Assembly (NCBI GenBank): GCA_034932745.1
Contig: JAYFOJ010000001.1
Span: forward strand, 62,001 to 126,000
Origin: JBAYST01 sp034932745
GTDB lineage: Bacteria > Bacillota_I > Bacilli_A > RFN20 > CAG-826
Length of the DNA: 64,000 bases
Direction of reading: 5' to 3'
The notes beneath the pieces are model-generated. The model was not told the origin of the DNA. It worked only from the letters and a program-made list of their open reading frames with translations, and searched no databases. A program made the translations under genes and the position numbers. Shown here piece by piece: positions 51,139-58,797 of the stretch. The stretch's first letter is position 1. The number at the start of each line of letters is the position of its first letter.

Positions 51139-52152
51139 ATGTCTAAAACAATATTAGCAATTGAGTCGAGTTGCGATGAAACAGCTTGTGCAATTGTAAG
51201 AGATGAAAAATTGTTATCAAATGTCGTTTCAACACAGATTGATGTTCACGCAAAATATGGTGGAGTAATGCCGGAAATAGCTTCGAGATTGCATGCTGAA
51301 AATATTTCAATTGTCATCAAAGAAGCGCTAGAAAAAGCCCAAGTTAAATTAGAAGATATCGATGCTTTTGCAGTGACTAGAGGACCAGGATTAATTGGTG
51401 CTTTACACGTCGGCTTACAAGCCGCTAAAACATTAGCGATGCTTTATGATAAGCCGCTTATTCCTGTTCACCATTTAGCAGGACACATCTACGCAAACGA
51501 GTATGTCGGAGAGTTAAAATTTCCTCTTTTAGCCGTCGTCGTTAGCGGTGGAAATACCGAACTTGTCATCATGGAAAAAGAGCTCGATTTTAAGATTATT
51601 GGTAGAACAAGAGATGACGCAGTAGGAGAATGTTTTGATAAAGTGGCTCGCGTTCTTGGGCTTCCTTATCCTGGTGGCATTCCGATCGATAAATTTGCCA
51701 AAGAAGGCAAGCATACATATAAGTTACCAGTACCGCTTCACGATAATTCATATGATTTTTCATATAGCGGTCTTAAAACTAACATTATTAATTTGGTCCA
51801 TAAAATGGAACAAAATGGTGAAACAGTTAATGTTCCAGACATGTGCCGTTCATTTGAAGATGTCGCGGTGGGAATGATTGTTGATCGAACCGTTAAAGCC
51901 GCTAAAGATTTTAATGTCAAACAAGTCGTTTTAGCAGGAGGAGTATCTGCTAACTCGTATTTAAGAGAGCAAATGAACCAAGAGATTAAAAAGTTAGGAA
52001 TAGACATTATTATTCCGCCGATGTGGTGTTGCACAGACAACGCTGCAATGATTGCGAAAGTTGGATCTCGTCTATACGATAAAAAAATGTTTGCACCTTT
52101 AGATATCTCGGTGGATCCAAACTGGGAAATCGAAGATTACGATAAATTTTGA
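51139..52152 (+). CDS. tsaD: tRNA N6-adenosine threonylcarbamoyltransferase TsaD
   Basis: TsaD transfers the threonylcarbamoyl group to A37 of tRNA. The 337-residue protein has the start ILAIESSCDETACAIV, metal-binding VHHLAGHIYAN near residue 111, and VLAGGVSANSYLRE near 255. GGGAGG precedes the ATG, which follows the rimI stop directly. The tsaC/ywlC gene needed for the pathway is not in the window. Confidence 0.96.
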   Translation: MSKTILAIESSCDETACAIVRDEKLLSNVVSTQIDVHAKYGGVMPEIASRLHAENISIVIKEALEKAQVKLEDIDAFAVTRGPGLIGALHVGLQAAKTLAMLYDKPLIPVHHLAGHIYANEYVGELKFPLLAVVVSGGNTELVIMEKELDFKIIGRTRDDAVGECFDKVARVLGLPYPGGIPIDKFAKEGKHTYKLPVPLHDNSYDFSYSGLKTNIINLVHKMEQNGETVNVPDMCRSFEDVAVGMIVDRTVKAAKDFNVKQVVLAGGVSANSYLREQMNQEIKKLGIDIIIPPMWCCTDNAAMIAKVGSRLYDKKMFAPLDISVDPNWEIEDYDKF

Positions 52153-52175
52153 AATCTTTAGTGATTTCATTTGTG

Positions 52176-52181
52176 TATAAT
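52176..52181 (+). promoter_or_regulatory. -10 box for asnS
   Basis: TATAAT lies 24 bases before the asnS start, in the 53-base gap after tsaD. A TTGAAA at 52149 is 21 bases upstream, too far for an ideal -35. Confidence 0.4.
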
Positions 52182-52205
52182 GGTAGCACATAAGGAGAAC
52201 TTGTT

Positions 52206-53591
52206 ATGGAAGCAAGAAAAATGACTGACCGCGAACTCTACGAAGTAATCAAAGAGTTAAAACCAAATCAAATCGACCAGAAACTAGTCGAATTATCTGG
52301 TTGGGTGAGAACCAATCGCGATAATGGATCAATCGGGTTCATTGAATTTAACGATGGAACTTTCTTTAAGAATGTTCAGTTGGTTTACTTGAAAAATAAC
52401 GAGGCTTTATATGAGAGCATTAGAAGTGCTAAAACTGGAGCAGCGATTAAAGTTATTGGTAAAGTGATTCTTACTCCAGAGAATAGACAACCATTTGAGA
52501 TTCATGTCGAAAAATATGAACTGCTCGGAGATGTCGAAGAAGACTATCCTTTGCAAAAAAAGAGACACTCATTTGAGTTTTTACGTGACAATGCTCATAT
52601 CAGACCACGTGCCAATACTTTTATGGCCGTCTTTAAAGTGAGAAGTGTTCTAGCAATGGCGATTCACGAATTCTTTCAAAAACGTGGATTTGTCTATGTT
52701 CATACGCCAATTATTACGACTAATGACTGCGAAGGAGCAGGACAAGTTTTTGATGTAGTTACCAAAGGTAAGGATCCAAATGCTTTCTTTGGTAAACCAG
52801 TTAATCTTACCGTCTCTGGTCAATTGCACGTTGAACCATTTGCTCTAGCGTTTAAAAACGTTTATACCTTTGGTCCAACTTTTAGAGCGGAGAATTCAAA
52901 TACTCCTCGCCATGCAGCGGAATTCTGGATGGTTGAACCAGAAATCGCTTTCGCGGATTTGAATGACGATATGGCACTTATCGAATCTTGCGTTCGCTTT
53001 TGTATCGATTACGTAATGAAAGAATGTCCAGAAGAAATGGCGTTTTTCAACGAAATGATTGACAAAACGTTATTGGAAAGACTCCAAGCCGTTTTAAATA
53101 GTAACTTTAGAAGAATGACCTATACCGAAGCGATTGGAATTCTGGAGAAGGCTGTTAAGGAAGGTCATAAATTCGATAACCCCGATATTAAATGGGGTAT
53201 GGATTTACAAAGCGAGCACGAAAGATATATTACTGAGCAAATAATTAAAGGACCAGTTTTCTTAATCGACTATCCAAAAGAGATTAAAGCTTTCTATATG
53301 AGATTAAATGACGATGGCAAGACTGTCGCGGCTTGCGATCTTCTCGTTCCAAGTGTCGGCGAATTAGTCGGCGGTTCTCAAAGAGAAGAGCGTCTCGATT
53401 TATTAAAAGAAAAAATGGATTCACTTGGAATTGCTGGACTTGATTGGTATTTAGACACAAGACGTTATGGCGGTTGCAAACACTCAGGATTCGGAATTGG
53501 ATTCGACCGATTCTTAATGTACGTAACTGGTATTCAAAACATCCGCGATACAGAACCTTACCCAAGAACCGCAAACGGGATTAAATATTAA
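52206..53591 (+). CDS. asnS: asparaginyl-tRNA synthetase
   Basis: AsnS charges tRNA-Asn directly. The 461-residue protein has the N-terminal anticodon-binding OB fold (VELSGWVRTNRDNGSIGFIEFNDGT), the class II motif 2 FRAENSNTPRHAAEFWMVEPE and motif 3 GFGIGFDRFLMYV. With AsnS present, the GatCAB enzyme later in the window is probably needed for Gln-tRNA formation. AAGGAG precedes the ATG. Confidence 0.96.
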   Translation: MEARKMTDRELYEVIKELKPNQIDQKLVELSGWVRTNRDNGSIGFIEFNDGTFFKNVQLVYLKNNEALYESIRSAKTGAAIKVIGKVILTPENRQPFEIHVEKYELLGDVEEDYPLQKKRHSFEFLRDNAHIRPRANTFMAVFKVRSVLAMAIHEFFQKRGFVYVHTPIITTNDCEGAGQVFDVVTKGKDPNAFFGKPVNLTVSGQLHVEPFALAFKNVYTFGPTFRAENSNTPRHAAEFWMVEPEIAFADLNDDMALIESCVRFCIDYVMKECPEEMAFFNEMIDKTLLERLQAVLNSNFRRMTYTEAIGILEKAVKEGHKFDNPDIKWGMDLQSEHERYITEQIIKGPVFLIDYPKEIKAFYMRLNDDGKTVAACDLLVPSVGELVGGSQREERLDLLKEKMDSLGIAGLDWYLDTRRYGGCKHSGFGIGFDRFLMYVTGIQNIRDTEPYPRTANGIKY

Positions 53592-53603
53592 CGAGGGCTT
53601 TTT

Positions 53604-53735
53604 GTGGAAGAGAAAAACAATTATTCAAAAAAAGAAGTATCTCGCAAAAGAGTGTTCTGGTTCTTCGTCGTTATCGACTTGCTCTTATTTATTTATCTAG
53701 TATTTCAATTAATCGAAATATTCACTAACATCTAA
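53604..53735 (+). CDS. 43-residue single-pass membrane protein
   Basis: A GTG start at 53604 is preceded by GAGGG at 53594-53598, just after asnS. The peptide has a charged N-terminus (EEKNNYSKKEVSRKR) and one membrane helix (about residues 17-40). It ends before a strong terminator, so it is probably the last gene of the asnS unit. Function unknown. Confidence 0.55.
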   Translation: MEEKNNYSKKEVSRKRVFWFFVVIDLLLFIYLVFQLIEIFTNI

Positions 53736-53741
53736 TAATAA

Positions 53742-53770
53742 AAAATCCTCGGTGCAAACTGAGGATTTTA
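53742..53770. terminator. bidirectional terminator after asnS
   Basis: AAAATCCTC (53742-53750) pairs with GAGGATTTT (53761-53769) around a ten-base loop. It serves the asnS unit and the convergent minus-strand operon ending at 53768. Confidence 0.8.
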
Positions 53771-54478
53771 TTTAAACGGATTTTGTGGCGGATTATTGTT
53801 TTGATTATTATTTGGCGGTGGGACTTGCTGCGGGTTATTAATCGCACCAGTTGGATTAGTAATCATATTGATGTTATCCATCGATTTATCAAAAACGCTA
53901 CGAGATAGTTGTTCGATTCTAATCGTTCTAGATATTAAACATTGAACATCGATTAGATACCAAATTGCGCCAGTTAAAAATATTGGGGTGAAGACATATG
54001 ACCAAATTGCCTCGATATGGAATTCTGGCGAATGAATGAGATTAATCGTAGTGGTTAATTCAAAACCCGCTATTTGCATAAATGCATGCTTGTCGCCAGT
54101 ATCTTTCCAAATAAAGAATAAAGTATTAAATCCGGTTTTTTGATAATCAAAGATATCGTATGTAAATCCATTAAGGGATTCTGCGAGGAACAAAACCGCG
54201 AAGGCTGCTAATAGGATAAGAATTGGAATCCAGCTTTTCTTGAAGAAATATCTCCAACTCTTTTTACTCGCCACTTTTTTAAAAGCCTTCTTGTCGTTGA
54301 CGACACGAGTAACGGTTATATCGTGCATCATGTTGTCGACTCTTTTTCCTTGCCACTTCATCACACGAGTGATGAGCATGCCAATGTAACCGACTAAAAC
54401 GAAAATTAGGATTAGGACTAAAAGAATAGCAATCGCTAAACGTTTATCGTTTTCGGTAAACTGAATAAGAATATTCAT
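53768..54478 (-). CDS. membrane protein with Pro/Asn/Gln-rich tail, unknown function
   Basis: The 236-residue protein has three membrane helices (about residues 14-39, 70-92 and 150-175) and a low-complexity C-terminus rich in Pro, Asn and Gln. A similar Asn/Pro-rich segment occurs in the preceding gene product, which suggests the two work together. Its ATG overlaps the upstream stop (ATGA). No family recognised. Confidence 0.65.
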   Translation of the reverse strand: MNILIQFTENDKRLAIAILLVLILIFVLVGYIGMLITRVMKWQGKRVDNMMHDITVTRVVNDKKAFKKVASKKSWRYFFKKSWIPILILLAAFAVLFLAESLNGFTYDIFDYQKTGFNTLFFIWKDTGDKHAFMQIAGFELTTTINLIHSPEFHIEAIWSYVFTPIFLTGAIWYLIDVQCLISRTIRIEQLSRSVFDKSMDNINMITNPTGAINNPQQVPPPNNNQNNNPPQNPFK

Positions 54479-55062
54479 CTCTTCTTTTCCTTTCCTTCTT
54501 CGTAAGTAATGTCGACGCCAGAGCCGTCGTCATTTGAATTATTACTAGGTTCATCGAGTAAAAAAGAATCTTTCTTTTCCTCTTTAGGAGCAACTATAAC
54601 TTCTTCATTGATTTTGATCTCATGGATTTCTTGTTTATCAATTTCTGGTTCCTTTTTGACCTCTTCTTCGCCAGTAATAATACTATTTGGTACTGGTTGG
54701 ACTTTTATGTGGTCCTCGTGAACTGGAACATTATTTTCATGCTCAAAAGTAAATGTCTCATTTTCTAATGGTTCTTTTAATGGCGCGAAATTGTTTTGAG
54801 GATTATTGCCTGGTTGGGCATTAGGTGGAAGAGGGTTGGAATTACCTAAATTCATAATATCTAGTCTTCTTTTGGCCTCTTTGTCCTCTTCTAACTCTCC
54901 GAACATATTCTCGCCTTTGAAGAAAAGGATAATTGCCTTGATTCCAATGACGATAAATGCCAGTAGACTAAACACAGCATAAATAGCCAGTCCTAGAAGT
55001 AAAACTGGTAGAACTAAAACATATAAAACGCCACGAGCGAAAGTTTTGAAAAAGTTAGCCAT
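54475..55062 (-). CDS. membrane-anchored acidic, probably disordered protein
   Basis: The 195-residue protein has a hydrophobic N-terminal third with one or two helices (about 10-50). A hydrophilic tail follows: Asn/Pro-rich near 78-92 and then strongly Glu/Lys-rich to the end, likely disordered. Its ATG overlaps the upstream stop by one base (TAATG). I do not recognise it. Confidence 0.65.
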   Translation of the reverse strand: MANFFKTFARGVLYVLVLPVLLLGLAIYAVFSLLAFIVIGIKAIILFFKGENMFGELEEDKEAKRRLDIMNLGNSNPLPPNAQPGNNPQNNFAPLKEPLENETFTFEHENNVPVHEDHIKVQPVPNSIITGEEEVKKEPEIDKQEIHEIKINEEVIVAPKEEKKDSFLLDEPSNNSNDDGSGVDITYEEGKEKKR

Positions 55063-55988
55063 TAATGTTTTCCTGCAGGATTAATTGTATCTTTCTTTTT
55101 GAGTTTGCTCAAACATATATTGCAAAATGCAATAATAGTCATTAATAAAGGGAAAATGCCAACTAAAAGAAACGCATATGTTTTACCGACTAAATTGTAA
55201 CAGGAAGAAAAGATGAAAAACGTTATCAAAAGAGAGACACCCTCTAAGATTAAAACCCATAGTTTTCTATCGATAAATGAACTGATTGCAAGATAGATTC
55301 CAAAGAATAACGAGATCATCAAAACAAAGTATGACCACTCGATAATAAACGCCGCTAATAAACCAGTTAAAATAAGAGCGGTAACTGAACCGACAAGTGT
55401 TAAATAAAAGAACTTATTATTCTCGTGTAAAACAATTTGTAATTTTGGCAACTCTTCCTTAATTACCATATAAGATAAAGTAGATTGAATGAGCGAAAGT
55501 AAGAAAATGACTGATGGGATTACTAAATACATCGCACTATTGTTTTGAAGGCCAAATACATTAAGGAAAAACGATATAATATCGAGTTCAAATATTAACT
55601 TGATAAGTGGTATAGAAATATAGGTAAAAACAACCTGAACTAATGTTGGTACAAGAATAAGAAAAATGGCAGGGCATTTTTTCTTTGCAAGCACACCAAA
55701 CAAGAAGCCAGAGATAATGGAAGGGATAACATAAAACAAGGTATCAGAAAAGTTCCATGCAACGACCGCTAAACATAGTATTGTTGTCGCAATGGCGTAG
55801 ATAGGGAAAAACCGTTTTTTGCAATATAAAGTCACCGTTACGGAAGTTAATGGAAGTACAAAAACTAGCAGTATGGTTAAAAAAGGTACCAAAGTAGAAA
55901 GAATCACGAAGACGACATTAATTGCCGCCATTAAAGCCATGAAAGTTAAATTCTGAATAATCGTTTCATTTTTCTTGAATTCGACCAT
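55062..55988 (-). CDS. polytopic membrane protein (DUF2232/YybS- or ECF S component-like)
   Basis: The 308-residue protein has about eight membrane helices, beginning NLTFMALMAAINVVFVILSTLVPFL, a pattern shared by YybS (DUF2232) proteins and ECF transporter S components. Its length is close to that of YybS, and yybS is missing from its usual place between rpsR and gdpP, so it could be the relocated gene. This is a guess. It leads a three-gene minus-strand operon from a leaderless extended -10 promoter. Confidence 0.6.
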   Translation of the reverse strand: MVEFKKNETIIQNLTFMALMAAINVVFVILSTLVPFLTILLVFVLPLTSVTVTLYCKKRFFPIYAIATTILCLAVVAWNFSDTLFYVIPSIISGFLFGVLAKKKCPAIFLILVPTLVQVVFTYISIPLIKLIFELDIISFFLNVFGLQNNSAMYLVIPSVIFLLSLIQSTLSYMVIKEELPKLQIVLHENNKFFYLTLVGSVTALILTGLLAAFIIEWSYFVLMISLFFGIYLAISSFIDRKLWVLILEGVSLLITFFIFSSCYNLVGKTYAFLLVGIFPLLMTIIAFCNICLSKLKKKDTINPAGKH

Positions 55989-55994
55989 AGGTTT

Positions 55995-56003
55995 ATTTTA
56001 GCA
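55995..56003 (-). promoter_or_regulatory. extended -10 promoter, leaderless membrane gene
   Basis: On the minus strand TGCTAAAAT ends exactly six bases before ATG 55988, with no Shine-Dalgarno site. Confidence 0.55.
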
Positions 56004-56062
56004 ATTTAAAACTTTAAGTGGTGGAAAATTAGCATAATTGATTTTTTGGACTACTAAGTAAT

Positions 56063-56506
56063 ATGAGAATAATTAATAGTTTTTTCTTAGCCATTATCTC
56101 CACGTTACTATGTTCGTGTAACAGTTCAGTTCCCTATTCATCTGAAATCCAATACTCCTATGACAATGTTTCGAATTTAAGAATTAATTATTCTCAACTC
56201 TTTGGGATAGATAGAAAAGAATACTATGTATACTTTTATTCCGTTCAATGTTATCACTGTAACAAACTCAAAAATTCAATCATTTGTTTTGCCCTTAAAA
56301 ACCCTTATTTCTTGTATTTTGTTGAATATGATAAAAGCATTCCACTAAGTGATAATGTAGAAAAGACAATTGGAATATCCTCTTTAGAGGGTTTTGCGAT
56401 TCTTGGCGTTCCGACATTAATCAAAATCGAAGACAAAATCTTAATATTGAACATTGCAGGTTTCACCGAAGTTGCTAAAATAATAGAGCCTAATTTATTC
56501 TCATAG
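56063..56506 (+). CDS. thioredoxin-like lipoprotein
   Basis: The 147-residue protein has a signal peptide ending in a lipobox-like LLCSC, so it is probably a membrane-tethered lipoprotein. A redox motif CYHC (about residues 63-66) follows a FYSVQ strand, and a cis-proline GVPTL lies near residue 117, as in thioredoxin folds. It may reduce or isomerise exported thiols. The ATG lacks a Shine-Dalgarno site, and no clear -10 box at the leaderless distance is visible. It is divergent from the membrane operon. Confidence 0.7.
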   Translation: MRIINSFFLAIISTLLCSCNSSVPYSSEIQYSYDNVSNLRINYSQLFGIDRKEYYVYFYSVQCYHCNKLKNSIICFALKNPYFLYFVEYDKSIPLSDNVEKTIGISSLEGFAILGVPTLIKIEDKILILNIAGFTEVAKIIEPNLFS

Positions 56507-56533
56507 TTTATTGAATCTACATTGCTGAAATGG

Positions 56534-56556
56534 TAATATATTGCTAGGCAATATAT
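56534..56556 (+). promoter_or_regulatory. perfect inverted repeat and -10 box at the pcrA start
   Basis: TGGTAATAT (-10 at 56534-56539) overlaps a nine-base inverted repeat (56536-56544 with 56548-56556, spacer TAG) that ends on the base before ATG 56557. A protein bound here would block transcription, or the hairpin would sit at the mRNA 5' end. No Shine-Dalgarno site is present. Confidence 0.45.
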
Positions 56557-58797
56557 ATGGACTTTGAATTAGATTTAAACGATAGACAATTAGAAGCGGT
56601 TACAACCCCTTTTAAACATGTAAGAGTAGTTGCGGGTGCAGGATCTGGTAAAACTCGAGTTTTAACATACCGAATCGCATATCTAATTTCTCAATTCGAT
56701 ATTGCGCCATGGAAAATATTAGCGATTACTTTTACCAATAAAGTTGCTAACGAGATGAAGGAAAGACTTGCAAAGCTTCTTCCAGAAAGCGCTAAATCTT
56801 TACCGATTAGAACTTTCCATTCGTTTGCTGCTTATTTCTTAAGACAAGAGATATCAGTAATGGGGTTTCCTAGAACTTTTACCATCATCGATGAAGAAGA
56901 CCAAACAAAATTAATCAAAGATATCGCTAGTGAACTTGGCTATAAAAGAGGCGATGAAATAGTTAAAAAAGCAATCGGTTTTATCGGTGCTTGTAAATTA
57001 AGAGAAAATTATCCAGAAGATGTCAAAATTAAGAACGAATCTTTCGAAGGCGAAAAAGAATGTCTTAAGATATATGAACTCTACGAAGATGAAAAACATA
57101 AAATGTTCGCACTGGATTTCGACGACCTACTTTTGCTAACAAATAGAATTCTATCCGAGCATCTTGAAGTGAGAATTAGATGGCAAAATAAAATTGACTG
57201 CATTTTAGTCGATGAATTTCAGGATACTAATGATATTGAATACAAATTAATCAACCTTTTAAAAAAGCCTTCAACCTCCTTATATGTTGTCGGTGATCCT
57301 GATCAAACGATATATACCTGGCGAGGCGCTAATCAAAAAATTATTTTGGATTTAGAGAAAAGTTTTTCTGATATTCAAACTATTGTTTTAGAAAGAAATT
57401 ACCGTAGTACACAAACGATTCTTGATTCCGCTAACAAATTAATTGCGCACAACAAACTAAGAGTTCCTAAAAACCTCTATACCGAGAATAAATTAGGAAC
57501 GCCAATCATTGTTAAATCTTCATCTTCTCCAAAAGATGAGGCCCTTTATATAGCAAAAGAAATTAAGCGTTTAAAAGAAGTCGAAAAGAGATCTTACTGC
57601 GACATTGCTATTCTTTATCGTTCAAGTTATATTACGGTCGACTTCGAACAAGCTTTCACAAGTTTAAGAATTCCGTATCGCATTTATGGTGGGACAAAGT
57701 TCTATCAAAGAAAAGAAGTCAAGGATGTTTTAGCTTATTTCCACTTAATTATTAACACGAAGGATGATATTTCTTTTGAAAGAATCATCAATGTTCCAAA
57801 GCGTGGTATTGGTGATACGTCTGTCAATGCTTTAAAAGTCGAAGCGGGGAAAGCCGAACTAAGTTTGTATGAATACATTAAAGCAGTGGATCCTGAACAA
57901 AGCGAATTACCAAGTCGAGTCATAACTCCTCTTAAGAGTGTTATTAAAAGAATCGATCTTGCTCGAGATGACATTAATAAGAATGAAGAAGTATTTTCAA
58001 AAACTCTCGAAGATATGATTCAAGAAATCGGTTACTACGAATACATCGTTAAAGAAGATGACGGAGATGACCGCCTAGAAAACGTCAAAGCTCTTTTTGG
58101 AGATTTGAGAAACTATCTAAATGAAAATCCAGAGAGTTCATTTGATGAATATTTGCAAAATATTGCTCTATTATCGGCGCAAGATGAATTAATCGATGGT
58201 GACTATGTCACGATGATGACGGTTCATACCGCTAAAGGCCTCGAGTTCCCTATTGTTTTTGTTATTCGACTAAACGATGGAGTGTTTCCGCATATAAGAG
58301 CTCTTCTCGATGGCGGTTACACCGCATTAGAAGAAGAAAGACGACTAGCGTATGTTGCCTTTACAAGGGCAAAAGAGAAATTATACTTATCATTTTGTGA
58401 AGGTTTCTCATATGTTTTAAAATCAGCCTTATTACCTTCTCAATTCATCCCAGAGTCTGGGAATGAAATTAAAAACAATCGTCCTGAATATAATCCTTAT
58501 ATTTCCCAAGGAAATAAACAAAAATCATTTCACTTTGGAGATAGACCAAGTATCGACTTTACTTCCGATACGAACGAAGAACCAAAAAGAAACAAACCAA
58601 TTCGACAAGACTTCTCGATTACCGATAATGGTATTAAAGATTGGGAAGTTGGAGATAGTGTTATCCATAAAACTCTTGGTCAAGGTGTCGTCGTCGAACT
58701 AGAGGGAGATGGAATCATCAAAGTTAACTTTAAAGATCACGGCGTGAAATCGATTCTTGGTAATCATCCCGCTGTGTCAAAAGGGGGCAAAGCATGA
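56557..58797 (+). CDS. pcrA: ATP-dependent DNA helicase PcrA/UvrD
   Basis: This superfamily 1A helicase acts in repair and in clearing recombination and replication conflicts. The 746-residue protein has the Q motif LNDRQLEAV, Walker A AGAGSGKT near residue 28, Walker B LVDEFQDTN, DPDQTIYTWRGAN, and motif V/VI TVHTAKGLEFPIVFV and AYVAFTRAKEKLYL. The C-terminal RNA-polymerase-binding Tudor-like domain is present (WEVGDSVIHKTLGQGVVVEL). ligA overlaps its stop. Confidence 0.96.
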   Translation: MDFELDLNDRQLEAVTTPFKHVRVVAGAGSGKTRVLTYRIAYLISQFDIAPWKILAITFTNKVANEMKERLAKLLPESAKSLPIRTFHSFAAYFLRQEISVMGFPRTFTIIDEEDQTKLIKDIASELGYKRGDEIVKKAIGFIGACKLRENYPEDVKIKNESFEGEKECLKIYELYEDEKHKMFALDFDDLLLLTNRILSEHLEVRIRWQNKIDCILVDEFQDTNDIEYKLINLLKKPSTSLYVVGDPDQTIYTWRGANQKIILDLEKSFSDIQTIVLERNYRSTQTILDSANKLIAHNKLRVPKNLYTENKLGTPIIVKSSSSPKDEALYIAKEIKRLKEVEKRSYCDIAILYRSSYITVDFEQAFTSLRIPYRIYGGTKFYQRKEVKDVLAYFHLIINTKDDISFERIINVPKRGIGDTSVNALKVEAGKAELSLYEYIKAVDPEQSELPSRVITPLKSVIKRIDLARDDINKNEEVFSKTLEDMIQEIGYYEYIVKEDDGDDRLENVKALFGDLRNYLNENPESSFDEYLQNIALLSAQDELIDGDYVTMMTVHTAKGLEFPIVFVIRLNDGVFPHIRALLDGGYTALEEERRLAYVAFTRAKEKLYLSFCEGFSYVLKSALLPSQFIPESGNEIKNNRPEYNPYISQGNKQKSFHFGDRPSIDFTSDTNEEPKRNKPIRQDFSITDNGIKDWEVGDSVIHKTLGQGVVVELEGDGIIKVNFKDHGVKSILGNHPAVSKGGKA

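Noticed and set aside
52153..52205. T-box leader before asnS
   Set aside because: The gap after tsaD is only 53 bases, too short for a T-box, and no terminator or T-box sequence is present.
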